The translations under genes and the position numbers were made by a program. Shown piece by piece: positions 31,458-42,085 of a DNA stretch of 64,000 nt. Source of the DNA: Deroplatys truncata. Taxonomy: Eukaryota; Arthropoda; Insecta; Mantodea; Mantidae. The notes under the pieces were generated by a model that was given only the letters and a program-made list of their open reading frames with translations, was not told where the DNA came from and searched no databases. Within the stretch, counting starts at the first letter, position 1. Each line of letters opens with the position of its first letter. The stretch covers positions 216,729,290-216,793,289 of the forward strand of contig CM060990.1 in assembly GCA_030765065.1 (NCBI GenBank), written 5' to 3'.

Positions 31458-32098
31458 ATATAAGAATGACATTGCCTTAATTGCATTATTGGAGCTCTGG
31501 TTATTGGCTAAAAACGTAGTTGGATGCAACACATCGTTCTCAAGTACTTTATAAGACGACGTTTAACACAGGATCACATAATTTAAATGTGTTTAGGCCT
31601 GATATTTTCTATCATTGTTATGTAATACCTAGCTACTAAATAAAAATAACACTCTTCTGCAGGCCTGCATAATTTCACTTTTAACACGTGTTGTGTAATT
31701 AATTGGACCTATTTTTCTGTCGCTGTTGTGTAACTGGTAGCTATTAAACAATACTTAATAACACATAAGATTTATGTTTGTGCCTATACTTCCTATATTT
31801 TCCTCGATGGTAGCTTCGAACAGAGAACTCTTCTCCTAATTTTCAATCTCCGTGGATTTTCGGCAGTAATTACTAATGTAAGACCTTAGAAATTTGTTTA
31901 GAAGGAGAGTCAACAATTTTTTTCACATGGTCATCGCCAGTTCAGAAACTCATCATCCAGCCACTGCAATCTATAATGTCGTTTCGACCATTGCACGCAC
32001 CATAGTGACTGACATTTGTCGATATTATACATTTCCAAAATATAAAAATGAAGCCATGAGACGGATAGCTGCTATTAGGTTTGTAATATATATATATA
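31458..32098. other. Noncoding spacer between two transposons
   Basis: AT-rich; no gene or repeat recognised. It ends in a (TA)n stretch at 32,086-32,098 into which the next element is inserted. Confidence 0.45.
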
Positions 32099-33616
32099 CA
32101 CTGGTGTGCAAAACCTAAGGACGAAAGTAATCTTCGCATGCTGTGACACTGCCAAGTAACAGCTCGATAAAACTTGAATCATACATAGAGGGAACTGCTA
32201 TAGTAGGCAACTAAACGAAATATGCAATGAGACGAACAGAAATGTCAATTTTATTCATAGACCATAAGCTACACTAAAGTCAATACGACATATGATGGCT
32301 CTCTAGATTTACAGAAACAGATACATGGTGCTTAAAAGGGTGTATGATCACGGACAGCAATGCATGCGCTGCATCGTGCTCCCATGCTGGCCACAAGGTT
32401 GGTAAGCAGTTCTTATGGCAGGGCGTTCCATTCCTCCACCAGCACTGTTGACAAACGTTGGATGGTCTTTGGTGCATGTGGATGTGCTGCTATGCGTCTC
32501 CACAAAGCATCCCACACTTGTTCGATGAGATTTAAATCGGAAGAACATGCAGGCCAGTCCATTCGCCGAATATCCTCTCGTTCCAAGAGATCCTCCACCT
32601 GCGCTGTTCGATGCGGTCGCGCATTGTCATGCATAAAAATGAAGTCAGGGCCGACTGAATCCCTGAAAAGACGCACATGGTGAAGGAGTACAGTATCACA
32701 ATAACGTTGACCAGTGAGCGTACCGTGTTCAAAGATTTGGAGGTCGGTGCACCAATGCAACATTATGCCTCCCCAAACCATAACACCCGGACCACCAAAA
32801 CGATCATGTTCAAGGATGTTCCTGGGTTCATTACGTGTTCCCACCTCTCGCCAGATGAGGGTACGTCGAAAATCACTACTTGGACTGAATCTGCTCTCAT
32901 CCGAGAAGAGCACGGTCCTCGTTGGTCCAATTTTGATGCTCTTGGGACCATCGCAAACGGTGCCGCCGATATGCGGATGTCGATGGAACACAACGTACTG
33001 TCCGTCGGGCAAAGAGACCACCTCTGTGTAGTCGCCGTGCCACTGTGTATCGTGAGATTTCGTGCTGTCCTGTTAAATGCGGTTGCAATTGCACCCGCTG
33101 TTTGGCGTGGATCCCTTCTTGCCTGTTGCACAATGTAGCGGTCATCTGCTACTGTAGTTGAGCGTGGTCGATCACCTCTCCTTGGGACAGCAGAACCTGT
33201 GGTTTGGAAGGTTCCTCATGCACGTGAAACAATGCTATAAGCAATTCCAAACTCCTGAGCAACACTCGTCACACTTGACCTTTCTTCCAGTTTCCCGCTG
33301 ATGATCTTTCTCCGGTGAAGTCATCCAAATGGTGTTTACGAGCCATGTTGCAATGAAGAATACCACTACAGTGCACCGTAACAGCTCGCCAATTGCCATA
33401 CACCGTCTTGTCCTGTTTCTTCAACTACCCCGTGATGCGGGACCAGACCCATTTGGCACTATAGGCTCGCTACACTCACGCCATGTGACGTCCAGATTTC
33501 TGTGTACGTGTGAGAGACCTCTGGCAACATACTCCCGCACCTTCATCTACTACTACCAAGTAGTTCATTTGTTATGTTACTTTACCCATCTCGTCCTTAG
33601 GTTTTGCACACCAGTG
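32099..33616 (-). mobile_element. Tc1-like DD34E transposon with perfect 26-bp inverted ends
   Basis: CACTGGTGTGCAAAACCTAA followed by GGACGA opens the element at 32,099-32,124, and its exact reverse complement closes it at 33,591-33,616. Total length is 1,518 bp. Both flanks are TA-repeat-like (TATATATA on the left; TGTGTGTATATA on the right); the left dinucleotide is TA, the right TG. The perfect ends suggest a relatively young insertion. Transposase is encoded on the minus strand. Confidence 0.93.
32413..33345 (-). pseudogene. Tc1-like transposase (DD34E), catalytic core open
   Basis: The frame 33,021-32,413 (202 residues) carries all catalytic residues: VLFSDESRFS (first Asp), GVMVWGGIML, FIFMHDNARPHRTAQ (second Asp) and DLNLIEQVWDAL (Glu); 34 residues separate the second Asp from the Glu. 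The usual Pro of SPDLNPIE is replaced (SSDLNLIE). Upstream, MARKHHLDDFTGE near 33,345 and VQQARRDPRQTAGAIA near 33,130 give the N-terminal DNA-binding region in other frames, so at least two frameshifts separate it from the core. Confidence 0.85.
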
Positions 33617-35854
33617 TGTGTGTATATATATGCATGTTATACTGAAAACAACAGCATATGGTGGTGTTTATATTTTGCAAGAGAGCTGACAGCAAACCTT
33701 CACAACACCCCCTAGTTTGCAATTGTCACTTTAAACATACGATTAAGTAAAATGATCTTTCACTGTTTCCGAGAAATTCCAAAAAATGTATGCAGTTTCT
33801 TCCTGCAGAATCCAAGAAAAGGAAATCGGGAGAAGGGTTAGCAAGTCAATACCGTGTTCTTTTTCATTTTTATGCTTAACCTTTGCTACACTTGTCCATT
33901 CAGTGGTACCGTACTGGGATTCCCGTTAATGGGATTAGGAATTAACATTTTCATTTCCGAAATTTCAGCCTTAAAGAATTAAGTATCACAAATATCCCCA
34001 ATTGGAAAAGTAAACCTAACCTAATGTTAAGGAAACATGCACTGTTTGAGCCCCAAGGGTTATCGTGGCTTTGAGCCTACACAGTTACTGAGTCTATCCA
34101 AATGCATACAGTGTGAGGTACGGTTGTCATACATACGGTGTTTATAATTATATATTACACTGATTGGTCACAATCACAAAATCACACAATTCTTTTAATT
34201 TACTCCTTTGTTTGCTTTGATCACTCTCATTTTTAGGTTAATCTTATTGGGCAGAGTGTAACTGAAATGTTACCATATTTGGAACATTTAAAGCCTTATA
34301 TTAGATTTGGTGTGGTACTGTGCTACACGTCAATACCAGACAAACATGAGGCTATATAGGCTCAATGCTAACTTGATAACATCTTAGTAAATGTACTCCG
34401 AAACAGTTTTGCTTTTACAAAATATCCAAATATGCCTTTTTACTGTGTAAATTAATTTATAAATCGTCAATAAATCTTTTTAAGTGATATAATTTTTCTG
34501 TGAGGTTATATCCTTGATGGTTACATGGCATGTATCAATATTAAGTTTTGCATTTAGTGTTGGTATTTTTATGGTGTATATGACATGTTTCTTGATGTGC
34601 ACTGATATGTGATAAGTGTAAGAAGTATATCTTACCTCCCATCTTATTACTGACAGTGTCATGTGACATCCCAGATCATCGCTAATAATGTGATTAAAAG
34701 AAGAAAAAGCACACTGTCTTATCTAGTGTTTCTGAATGTACCTGAAGACTTCTATCAGGAAAAGCCATCTACAGTATTTTAAAAGCTTTATATATTACTT
34801 TCTGCGACTGAACATGCAATTACATAAACTTATGGTAGGATATGACAATTCTTAATCAGCAACTCAAGTTCACAGTCATCCCAGCTCAGTCTTGCTGTTC
34901 ATGGAGGAAATTGTTCTAAACTGAGAGAATATAACTGTTAAATCATAAGTGCTGGCGTATTTAGAGCTTTGTATTATTCACTTTGAATGTTCTCGTAAGT
35001 AAAATTGACTTTGGAGAAGATATCTACCTCTCATATTCCATTTGTTTAGAAAAAGTGTTGCCTACCTTCATTTCTCCTCCTTTTAGCCTTTGCTTAGAAC
35101 TTATCATTCTTATTTTTCCTTCTGATTTTTGTACGTTTAGAAGGGGGTTTTCCTCTGCTAGGTTTCGTATATCTAAACTCCTTACATTTCCTCTGACTTC
35201 TGAGAACAATACCCCAAACATCTCTACCCCTTTTTCTTGCCATAATCTTCGCTTATCGGAACACTCTTGTTGGCTGCATCACTAGCATCCTGACAAACAT
35301 ACCGTAATACTTGCTGATTTATTGCCTCTTCTTCCACATTACTAAACATATTTAGCATATTTTTGCTCTCTGTGGCCACTCTTACATCAATCTAAAGTTG
35401 AATATTGCACATGCTCGCCTTCCTTGTGTCCTTGCATCCTTCGTTTGCTGGACTAACTTATTCTTCAACTTACACTGTTCTACTGACCAATCTCTATTAT
35501 TAATCCCTTTTAGCTTCTAGTGTGTCTTAGTACTTCATGCATTATTTGTGTAGATATATCTTATTAATATTAACATCATTAGAGTAAAGAGCATGAATGG
35601 ACTATCCAACACTTTCAGAAAAACCAAAGTTATGAATCAGCGGCAGTCACAGCTTTAAAATGAATTACGAAAAATAAATACAAGTGCATATGGAAAGATT
35701 GGTACATGGTATTGGAAATGCAAATTTTGTTTGCCTAACACCACCTCATTGTAATGACTTTCTTTTGTAACTACATTTTATTACCTGCTGTGACAGCAAA
35801 TAACTGATGAAGTGAATAAATGGAATGGATTCAATGAAATGAATTAATTACAAC
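33617..35854. other. Noncoding AT-rich interval
   Basis: I see no gene, repeat copy or RNA motif. Open frames are short and in AT-rich sequence. Confidence 0.45.
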
Positions 35855-36368
35855 TAGGGATGGAACATCGATATCTCGATACTCTCTATATTTGGTGGTA
35901 TTTAAGTATGTCTAATACTTTGAAATAAACCTTCGATACTGTTTCGATAATTCTAAATTTTTAAGTTTTGCATTATTGCAAGTTGTTGCGTTTAACTGTA
36001 TGCTAGATAAGGAATGAAAGGTATCGAGATTTCACGTTATTGCGTCGCACGTGCCCTCAAAGAGCTGGTGAACTGTAGTTCTTGATAGACCTTGACTGCG
36101 TTTCCTGTGGGTGAATGAATGCAACATTCCATAGACACTTGAGTCTAAAATAAAAGCATACAAAGCAATGGTGGAAGTAGCAGAGGTACTCATGTAACGT
36201 GCAGCGTTAGCTGAGTTGTGAATGAAACTGATTTAGCTGACGCACTAAGTCATGTATCTATAATAGCTGGCTTGATGGCTCACTCTCTGCCATCTGCCAT
36301 ATCTACTCCGGTGGCCAAAAGTTGTGAATTCAGCAGAAACAAATGAGGACTTAAGACGTAAGATATTA

Positions 36369-37641
36369 TGAAGGGTTGTTCACGATCTATGCTAACAATA
36401 TCAGACAAGCACAATAACTCCGCCCTGAAACATGTGGAACCGAATGAAAGTTCAGCAGTATGAGTGTACTACCGTGTTTGCTCAGTTGTGTGCTCTTGTT
36501 CTTGCTGCATCAAATGGCGCCAAAAATAGAACCATTTTGATAAGGGTACATTATTGCCCTTTCCGGGGAATACTTGTATTCCAACATTATTAAGCAGTGC
36601 AAGAGGCATGGTTTTACCATATCCATGAAAGTGGTCTAATGTGCACTCAACAAAGAAGGCTAGAAACAGGGGAATCCACGACTGGCCACCAGTCGCACCC
36701 CGGAGATAATTTAGAAGATGGAAGGCCCATCATAACTCCGGACCAAATCCTGCAATTCAGAGGGCCAATGCACTGTGATTAAGGATCTCTGTTACTGCTG
36801 TGAACATCATAATTAACCAGGATCTGAATGTAGAAAAGTGCTATAAGAGCCGAAGATATAAGCTGTTGCCTAAACCCATTGGAGAACGTGCCACTAACAG
36901 CAGAAAGCTCTATGAACGATACCTAGCTGGTGAAAAGTTGGTGTTTGTTGTGTTTTAGATAAAGCATATGTTTATCTAAGTGACTGCAACGAAGTCTGGG
37001 CTGGATGTTATCGACTAAGGGGAGAAAAACAATTTGAAGTTTGGTATAAGGAAATTAACGAAAATTTCCCCAATAGTTTCATGGTAATAGCAAGGTACAG
37101 TTACAATGGCAAATTAACCATTTGTCGTGTACATAAAAATGTGAAAATTAACTCAGCATATTATCAGGAAAACGTCCTGATACCAATTTTCCATACAGAA
37201 ATCCCTGCTCTCTATGGTGCAGATGTAAATAAAGTCTAGTTGCATCTAGATAAGGCATCAAGCCATACCTCTGCTTTAACCTACAAATTTTTGTAGAACA
37301 TAGAGAGAGGGAAATAGGATTATATTCCATACCATTCAGCAACATCCGTGTTAAGTCATCTGATGCATCACTGAATGGAGTTTTGTGCATTTGAGTTACT
37401 GAAAAGAACTCTTGGAAGCAGACGGCCGCGAACTTTGGATGGTCTCTGGAAAGCTTCCAGGAGAAATGGAATAACATGGACATCCCTGTATTTCGTAGCA
37501 GTTTGCTCTGGTAGAAGCTGTGCTGCAGATTGATAGATCAAGCTAAAGCCTGCCAGATATAGCATCACTGCTGGTGGAGGCATGATTTTTCATAAGGGAG
37601 CCCTTAAGTTTTTTTTACCATAGATTGCGAACAACCCTCTG
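36369..37641 (+). mobile_element. mariner-like transposon with TA duplication
   Basis: The ends read TGAAGGGTTGTTCACGATCT at 36,369 and, in reverse complement, CAGAGGGTTGTTCGCAATCT at 37,641, with TA at 36,367-36,368 and 37,642-37,643. The second hAT-like copy (near 39,880) has the same site uninterrupted with a single TA, which proves the boundaries. Length 1,273 bp, normal for mariner. Confidence 0.92.
36514..37592 (+). pseudogene. mariner-type transposase, about DD37D, heavily frameshifted
   Basis: Plus-strand pieces read MAPKIEPF at 36,514, RKLYERYLAGEKLVFVV at 36,900, DKAYVYLSDCNEVWAG (first Asp, 36,958), then an open run WYKEINENFPNSFMVIARY, SYNGKLTICRVHKNVKIN and IPALYGADVNK, and LHLDKASSHTS (second Asp, 37,249). 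VKSSDASLN supplies the third Asp near 37,362, about 37 residues on. The terminal part reads CAFELLKRTLGSRRPRTLDG. Stops and frameshifts occur about every 100 codons or less. Position and spacing suit a DD37D mariner/maT-like enzyme, but the exact spacing depends on where frameshifts are placed. Confidence 0.8.
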
Positions 37642-38064
37642 TACAGCGCATATGAATACTTGTTCTCTCAAGAATGCTCGTGCATTTTATATCTCTGCAT
37701 TTCATATAATAATTCCTTGATTTTTCTTCAATTTGTTTAATTGCGTCTAATATGCCTGTGTATTAAACATGTATATGCTAATGCACGTGGGTGGGTAGTA
37801 GAGAGACTTAATTCACAAACTTACCATGTTTCCGAGTGTTATATGGCTTATTTCTTATTATCGGATGAAAAAATACACATTGTATTGTGTGGTAGTTGTG
37901 AATAGTGGTAGAATGATGCAACACACACGTTATTTTTAATTTTCAAGATTGCAGAATAAAGAAGCATTGCTAGTATTTATTTTTCTATGGATAGAAAATC
38001 CTTTAAAAGAAAGTTCATGACAAAATATAGTTGAGTAAAAAAGGAAAGCATAGAAATTATTATT

Positions 38065-38215
38065 GGCAAGATAGAATCAGACGCCTGAAAAATTCAGTGT
38101 CAACGCCGGGATTTGAAGCACGGATCTGCTGGTTTCCGTCCGGTTGCTCCAACCGCTGAGCTACCATAGCAACATGCCGGCACGACATTAAATTCCCAAA
38201 CTGATTAGCATTTTA
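38065..38215 (-). mobile_element. tRNA-derived SINE family E, copy 1
   Basis: The minus strand reads GGTAGCTCAGCGGTTGGAGC (A box) and GTGCTTCAAATCCCGGCG (B box region), then GAATTTTTCAGGCGTCTGAT and TCTATCTTGCCAA. It pairs with the plus-strand copy at 38,378-38,610. Copy 1 lacks the simple-repeat tail. Confidence 0.75.
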
Positions 38216-38377
38216 ATTTTAATTGACCTAATAATGGTCGAAACTATGAAGCCCGGGACTTAAAGTACTTACAGCATTGTAAGTTGCCATTAGGCTATGT
38301 CATCTCAATACAATTTGAGATCTCCCTGTGGTTTACAGAAAAATGCGAATCAGTTGGGGAATTTAATGTTTTACTGG

Positions 38378-38610
38378 CATGTTGACACGGTAGCTCAGTG
38401 GTTAGGACAGGCGGACGGAAATTGGAAAATCCGTGGTTCAAATCTCGGCGATGGCATTGAATTTTTCAGTCGTCTTATTCTAGCTTGCCAACCTTGTCCG
38501 ACACAGGCTTGTGTGGAAGAACAATCAATTTTTATTATTATTATTAATATTATTATTATTATTAGTAGTAGTAGTAGTAGTACTAGTACTAGTAGTAGTA
38601 GTATTGACTA
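38378..38610 (+). mobile_element. tRNA-derived SINE family E, copy 2 with simple-repeat tail
   Basis: The plus strand reads GGTAGCTCAGTGGTTAGGAC (A box) and CGTGGTTCAAATCTCGGCG (B box), then TGAATTTTTCAGTCGTC and TCTAGCTTGCCAA and a tail at 38,529-38,604 of (TTA)n followed by (TAG)n. The tRNA-like head resembles a lysine-type or similar tRNA in its TAGCTCAGTGG motif, but it does not fold as an intact tRNA in my reading. Opposite orientation to copy 1, 160 bp away. Confidence 0.78.
38529..38604 (+). repeat. (TTA)n-(TAG)n compound microsatellite
   Basis: TTA triplets grade into TAG triplets with two TACTAGTAC interruptions. It is the 3' tail of the SINE copy at 38,378. Confidence 0.95.
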
Positions 38611-38884
38611 ACAATAAGGGATATGTAACCTGTGGCATTATCAGGATAAAGATGCTGACAATTGGAGAACATCAAACAGGAACAATTTCGGAATTAGTAT
38701 ACAATAGTATGCAATAAAAACTTGGCTACATACGTTTATACACAGAAAACTACTAATAAGGACATAATTCTGTGATCAATTTATCGGCGTTATAGATTTT
38801 TACAAAGCGAGCATCGAGTATCGGTGCTCAAAAATCAGTATCGGTATCGAGAACTAGTAGTATCGTCCTATCATTAATTACTAA

Positions 38885-39460
38885 CAAATAATTAACACTC
38901 AAATTGTCACTAATTTATCTAAACGACCACAGCTGTGGATAAACGTAGGTTGCCTATTAAACATATCCTAAAATGTATAAGTTTACTTACATAAATTAGT
39001 AAAGTTTTGAGTTTTATTTATTTAGTAGTTACTGCTTGTAATAGATTCAGATGAAATAAATGTATACTTACCACAAATGTCCAGATACTATAAGGAAGGT
39101 CAACAGAAATATTTTCCACTTGAAACTCTAAACTCACGTTGAAAACGTAGAATATTTTGGGTTTTCAAGACTAACATCTTTGTAGGTTTGCAGAATTTTC
39201 TTCTGATTCGGATATTATTTTGCAGACATTACAAAGCAACAGGGTTTCATTATTAACATATATTTAGACACAGAGGAAGTATTATTTTAGTTCACTCTAT
39301 ATCAAATTGATACTACATGCCATGTAGTCAGCATTACCAAGTACAAGAGCCAGGATAAACATACTTCTTTGAAAATTGTATTGATATTTTCAAGTAACGA
39401 TATGTTGTAGATGATCAAATACTAAATAGTATACTTCTACATAAGCCTTATTTAATAAAT
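38885..39460. other. Spacer between the two hAT-like copies
   Basis: AT-rich, no repeat copy or coding content seen. It forms the loop of the inverted pair. Confidence 0.5.
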
Positions 39461-39687
39461 CTTATAAATATGATGGGACCATACCACTATTTTCCGATAC
39501 TCCATACTCACTATGAAAAACAGTAAAGGCTATAGCTCTTTTGTTGAATTATGTTATTAGTAGTTTTCTGTATATGTAAGTAATCAATTTTGTATTTTAT
39601 GCTAATTCAGAAATTCTTTGTTTGCCATTCTCCAATTGACAGCAATTTATTTAACTTGATGATGCCACAGATTATGATCTGCTGTTG

Positions 39688-39688
39688 T

Positions 39689-39736
<48 letters not shown>

Positions 39737-39737
39737 T
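39688..39737 (+). repeat. (TAA)n microsatellite
   Basis: About 50 bases of TAA/AAT triplets within hAT-like copy 2. Confidence 0.96.
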
Positions 39738-40315
39738 AGCTCCTGTTTTTATGTAAGTATATTTGTGCTGAAAACTTTCTATGGAAAACAGACGTACGGT
39801 ATACCTGTAAGCTAGGCTCGTGACCTGAGTTTGACTTGCGTAAACACAAACTAACGGATGGAAGGAAAGAAGAAATATTTCCATGCACTGTAATATCTCC
39901 GGTCTTAAATTCTGATTCGTGTCTGCTGGATTCACAGATTTTAGACACCGGTGTGGGTTAATATAATGGCTGAGAGTGAATCACCAAGCCAGGCTATTCA
40001 GAAATGTGCGTCAGCTAAATCAGCTTCATTCACAACTAGTTAACGCTACATTTTACATGACTACCTTTACTCTTCCCCCATTGTTTTGCATGTTTTTATT
40101 TAGACACATGATTCTATGGAATGTAGCATTGATTCACCCACAGGAAATGCAGTGCAGGTCTATCAAGAAATATAGTGCAGCAACTTTTAGGGGACATGTG
40201 CAAGGCAATAACGTGAAGTCTCGACTCCTTTCATTCCTTCTAGCATGGAGTTAAACGCAATACCTTTAAATGTGCAAAATTAAAAGTATCGAAGGTTTAT
40301 CTCAAAGTATTAAAC

Positions 40316-42006
40316 CAGGACCCTCTGGATACCGGACCTGACACTGACATTCAAAATGGCGGCCGTATGTGGCGGGAATTTGGGAATGCCGTAATCAGTT
40401 CTTGTCTACAAGTTATGACCTCCACAGTAAAATACAATTAATGTGGTGCAGTGACATGTCTTTTGTGTAGATATGTGCTTTTGTGCACAAAAACGCTGTC
40501 TTTTAAGTAAACTAAATGCATTTTAACATTAAATGAAATATGTAACCTCAAACAACCTTCATGCAGTCTACAGTTTTGTATGCTATAACTTAACAGCATT
40601 TCTAAACTACAGGTACTTATTTAAATTACAAAGGACATAGTTTTATAAACTGCAAACACTGTAATACTTGCATGAAACAGAACGGTTGATATTGAGGTTG
40701 ACACTGATTGAGTTCACTCAAAATTACGTGTCACTATTTACACTGTTAATCACACTGTACATACACAATATTATATGCACAAAATATACACTGGATGGCA
40801 CGAAATGGCATTGCTTACAGTAATTAGCTATTAAATTTAGAAGCTTTAGGGTTACTTTTGCTTTCACTGAATGCTTTTCACTTATAAGTTTGCAATAATT
40901 ATTCAAAACTATACCACTTAGCGACTTATAGCATCCTTTACTAGTTTTTGCAGAGAGTCCACACCAACAGACTGAAATATAACAAATAAGTAGTCTTAAA
41001 CCAGCACTGCAAGTGAAATATATGACATACATAACCTTAAACAACATTGCAAAACAACATTCATGCAATCTACAGTACTGCATGCAACAACGTAACAGCA
41101 TAAATACGATGACTGAATTAAAACAAACTGTCAGAAATGCACCATTCTGCAGTTTAACCACTTTCTTGGAACCGTTATAAAAGAACCACCGTAACGGAAC
41201 TTATCCTTTCTTATAACTAGGTCGGAAACAACGATGTATGCATACAGGTGAATCCATCGAAGGCGTAATGTGTTTACGAATTATGAATATTAACAGTTTT
41301 GTTTTAAATCTTTATCTTTTGGAAATATGAATGGCAATACTCCGGTATATGAGAATAACTGGAACTCATTATACACATAGATACACTCTCAAATGCTCAT
41401 AATTGTTTTATTGTATCTCACAAATATACATAATTTAATATATTTTATAACTCAAATTAACACTGTATATAGCATATTTTAAAACATTTATCACAATTAT
41501 TTGCATCTCTATTCATTATAATCAAAGTTCGATTTACATCCGGAAACATAATGGCGTTGTAATGTTTTAGGTTAAGTGTATTTACAACCAATACGTCCAA
41601 ACTGTAACAATTTCTTTATTTCACCACAGTAACCGTGACACAAAAGTACAATCTCAAGTAGGTAAATTAAAAAATGTATAATTATACTTTACACTTAATG
41701 CAGCCATAATCTACATGTAATATATTAGTAAACATAAGTAACACTTGGAAAGCTCACGGCAGTGAAAACGAATGACTGGGATTATTCCCATTTCCTAAAT
41801 TGCTCAAATAAAGGTTTACAAACACTATTGCTTCGCTAATGTGATTACAAACTGCCGCAGTTACTAAAATACTATAAATCACAGGCATCGGAAACACAGC
41901 ACAGCAGTTGCCGAGTGTAAACACCTCAGGGATCACCACTAACTACCGCCGCCATTTTTCTTAATCTCGAACCCAATGTCAGGTCCGTTCATTCTAGACG
42001 GTCCTG
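40316..42006 (-). mobile_element. CAGGACC terminal-repeat element, copy II, complete
   Basis: Starts CAGGACC and ends GGTCCTG. The inner ends also correspond: CGGACCTGACACTGAC and AATGGCGGCCG on the left, and on the opposite strand from the right CGGACCTGACATTGGG and AATGGCGGCGG. ATTAAAC is present on both sides (40,309-40,315 and 42,007-42,013), and the uninterrupted target in hAT-like copy 1 near 35,917 has a single copy (GTCTAAT), so a 7-bp duplication is supported. Length 1,691 bp. P and hAT superfamilies both make 7-8 bp duplications; the ends beginning CAGG do not decide. The only long frame is the unknown 145-codon one. Confidence 0.83.
40724..41161 (-). pseudogene. Unknown Cys-rich frame of the CAGGACC element, second copy
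   Basis: The same frame as 25,286-25,705 (for example RCCMQYCRLHECCFAMLFK, NNYCKLISEKHSVKAKV, VYFVHIILCMYSVINS). It has no stop for 145 codons and two in-frame 9-base insertions relative to the other copy. The initiator ATG is replaced by GTG in this copy, so as it stands it would not be translated from the same site. Confidence 0.4.
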
Positions 42007-42085
42007 ATTAAACGTACTTCGATACCACCGAGTATCGAGAGTATCGAGGTATCGACGGCATCGAGGTTCCATCCCTACTTATAAA

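Larger units (their letters stand above)
35855..38876 (+). mobile_element. hAT-like non-autonomous element, copy 1, carrying a mariner and SINEs
   Basis: Begins TAGGGATGGAACATCGATAT and ends near GTCCTATCATTA. ATTACAAC (35,847-35,854) and ATTACTAA (38,877-38,884) flank it, an imperfect 8-bp duplication. 35,855-36,368 and 38,610-38,876 match the minus-strand copy at 39,469-42,077. A mariner sits at 36,369-37,641 and a tRNA-SINE pair at about 38,065-38,610. Terminal repeats with reiterated ATCGATA and an 8-bp duplication suit the hAT superfamily; no transposase is present. Confidence 0.78.
39469..42077 (-). mobile_element. hAT-like non-autonomous element, copy 2, with perfect 8-bp duplication
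   Basis: CTTATAAA at 39,461-39,468 and 42,078-42,085 is a perfect 8-bp target duplication. On the minus strand the element starts TAGGGATGGAACCTCGATG (42,077) and ends GGTCCCATCATA (39,469). Its sequence matches copy 1 on both sides of the insertions, but it has no mariner and instead carries the CAGGACC element at 40,316-42,006 and a (TAA)n at 39,688-39,737. Removing the insertion leaves about 0.9 kb with no coding capacity, as for a MITE of the hAT superfamily. Confidence 0.85.

Noticed and set aside
32677..33138. 153-codon plus-strand frame
   Set aside because: It is the antisense shadow of the Tc1-like transposase, whose catalytic motifs are on the minus strand.
37148..37583. Minus-strand frames of 71-111 codons
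   Set aside because: They are antisense to the mariner transposase remnant.
38390..38465. Possible tRNA gene (good A and B boxes)
   Set aside because: No acceptor-stem pairing was evident and the sequence continues into a SINE body and tail with a second diverged copy nearby.
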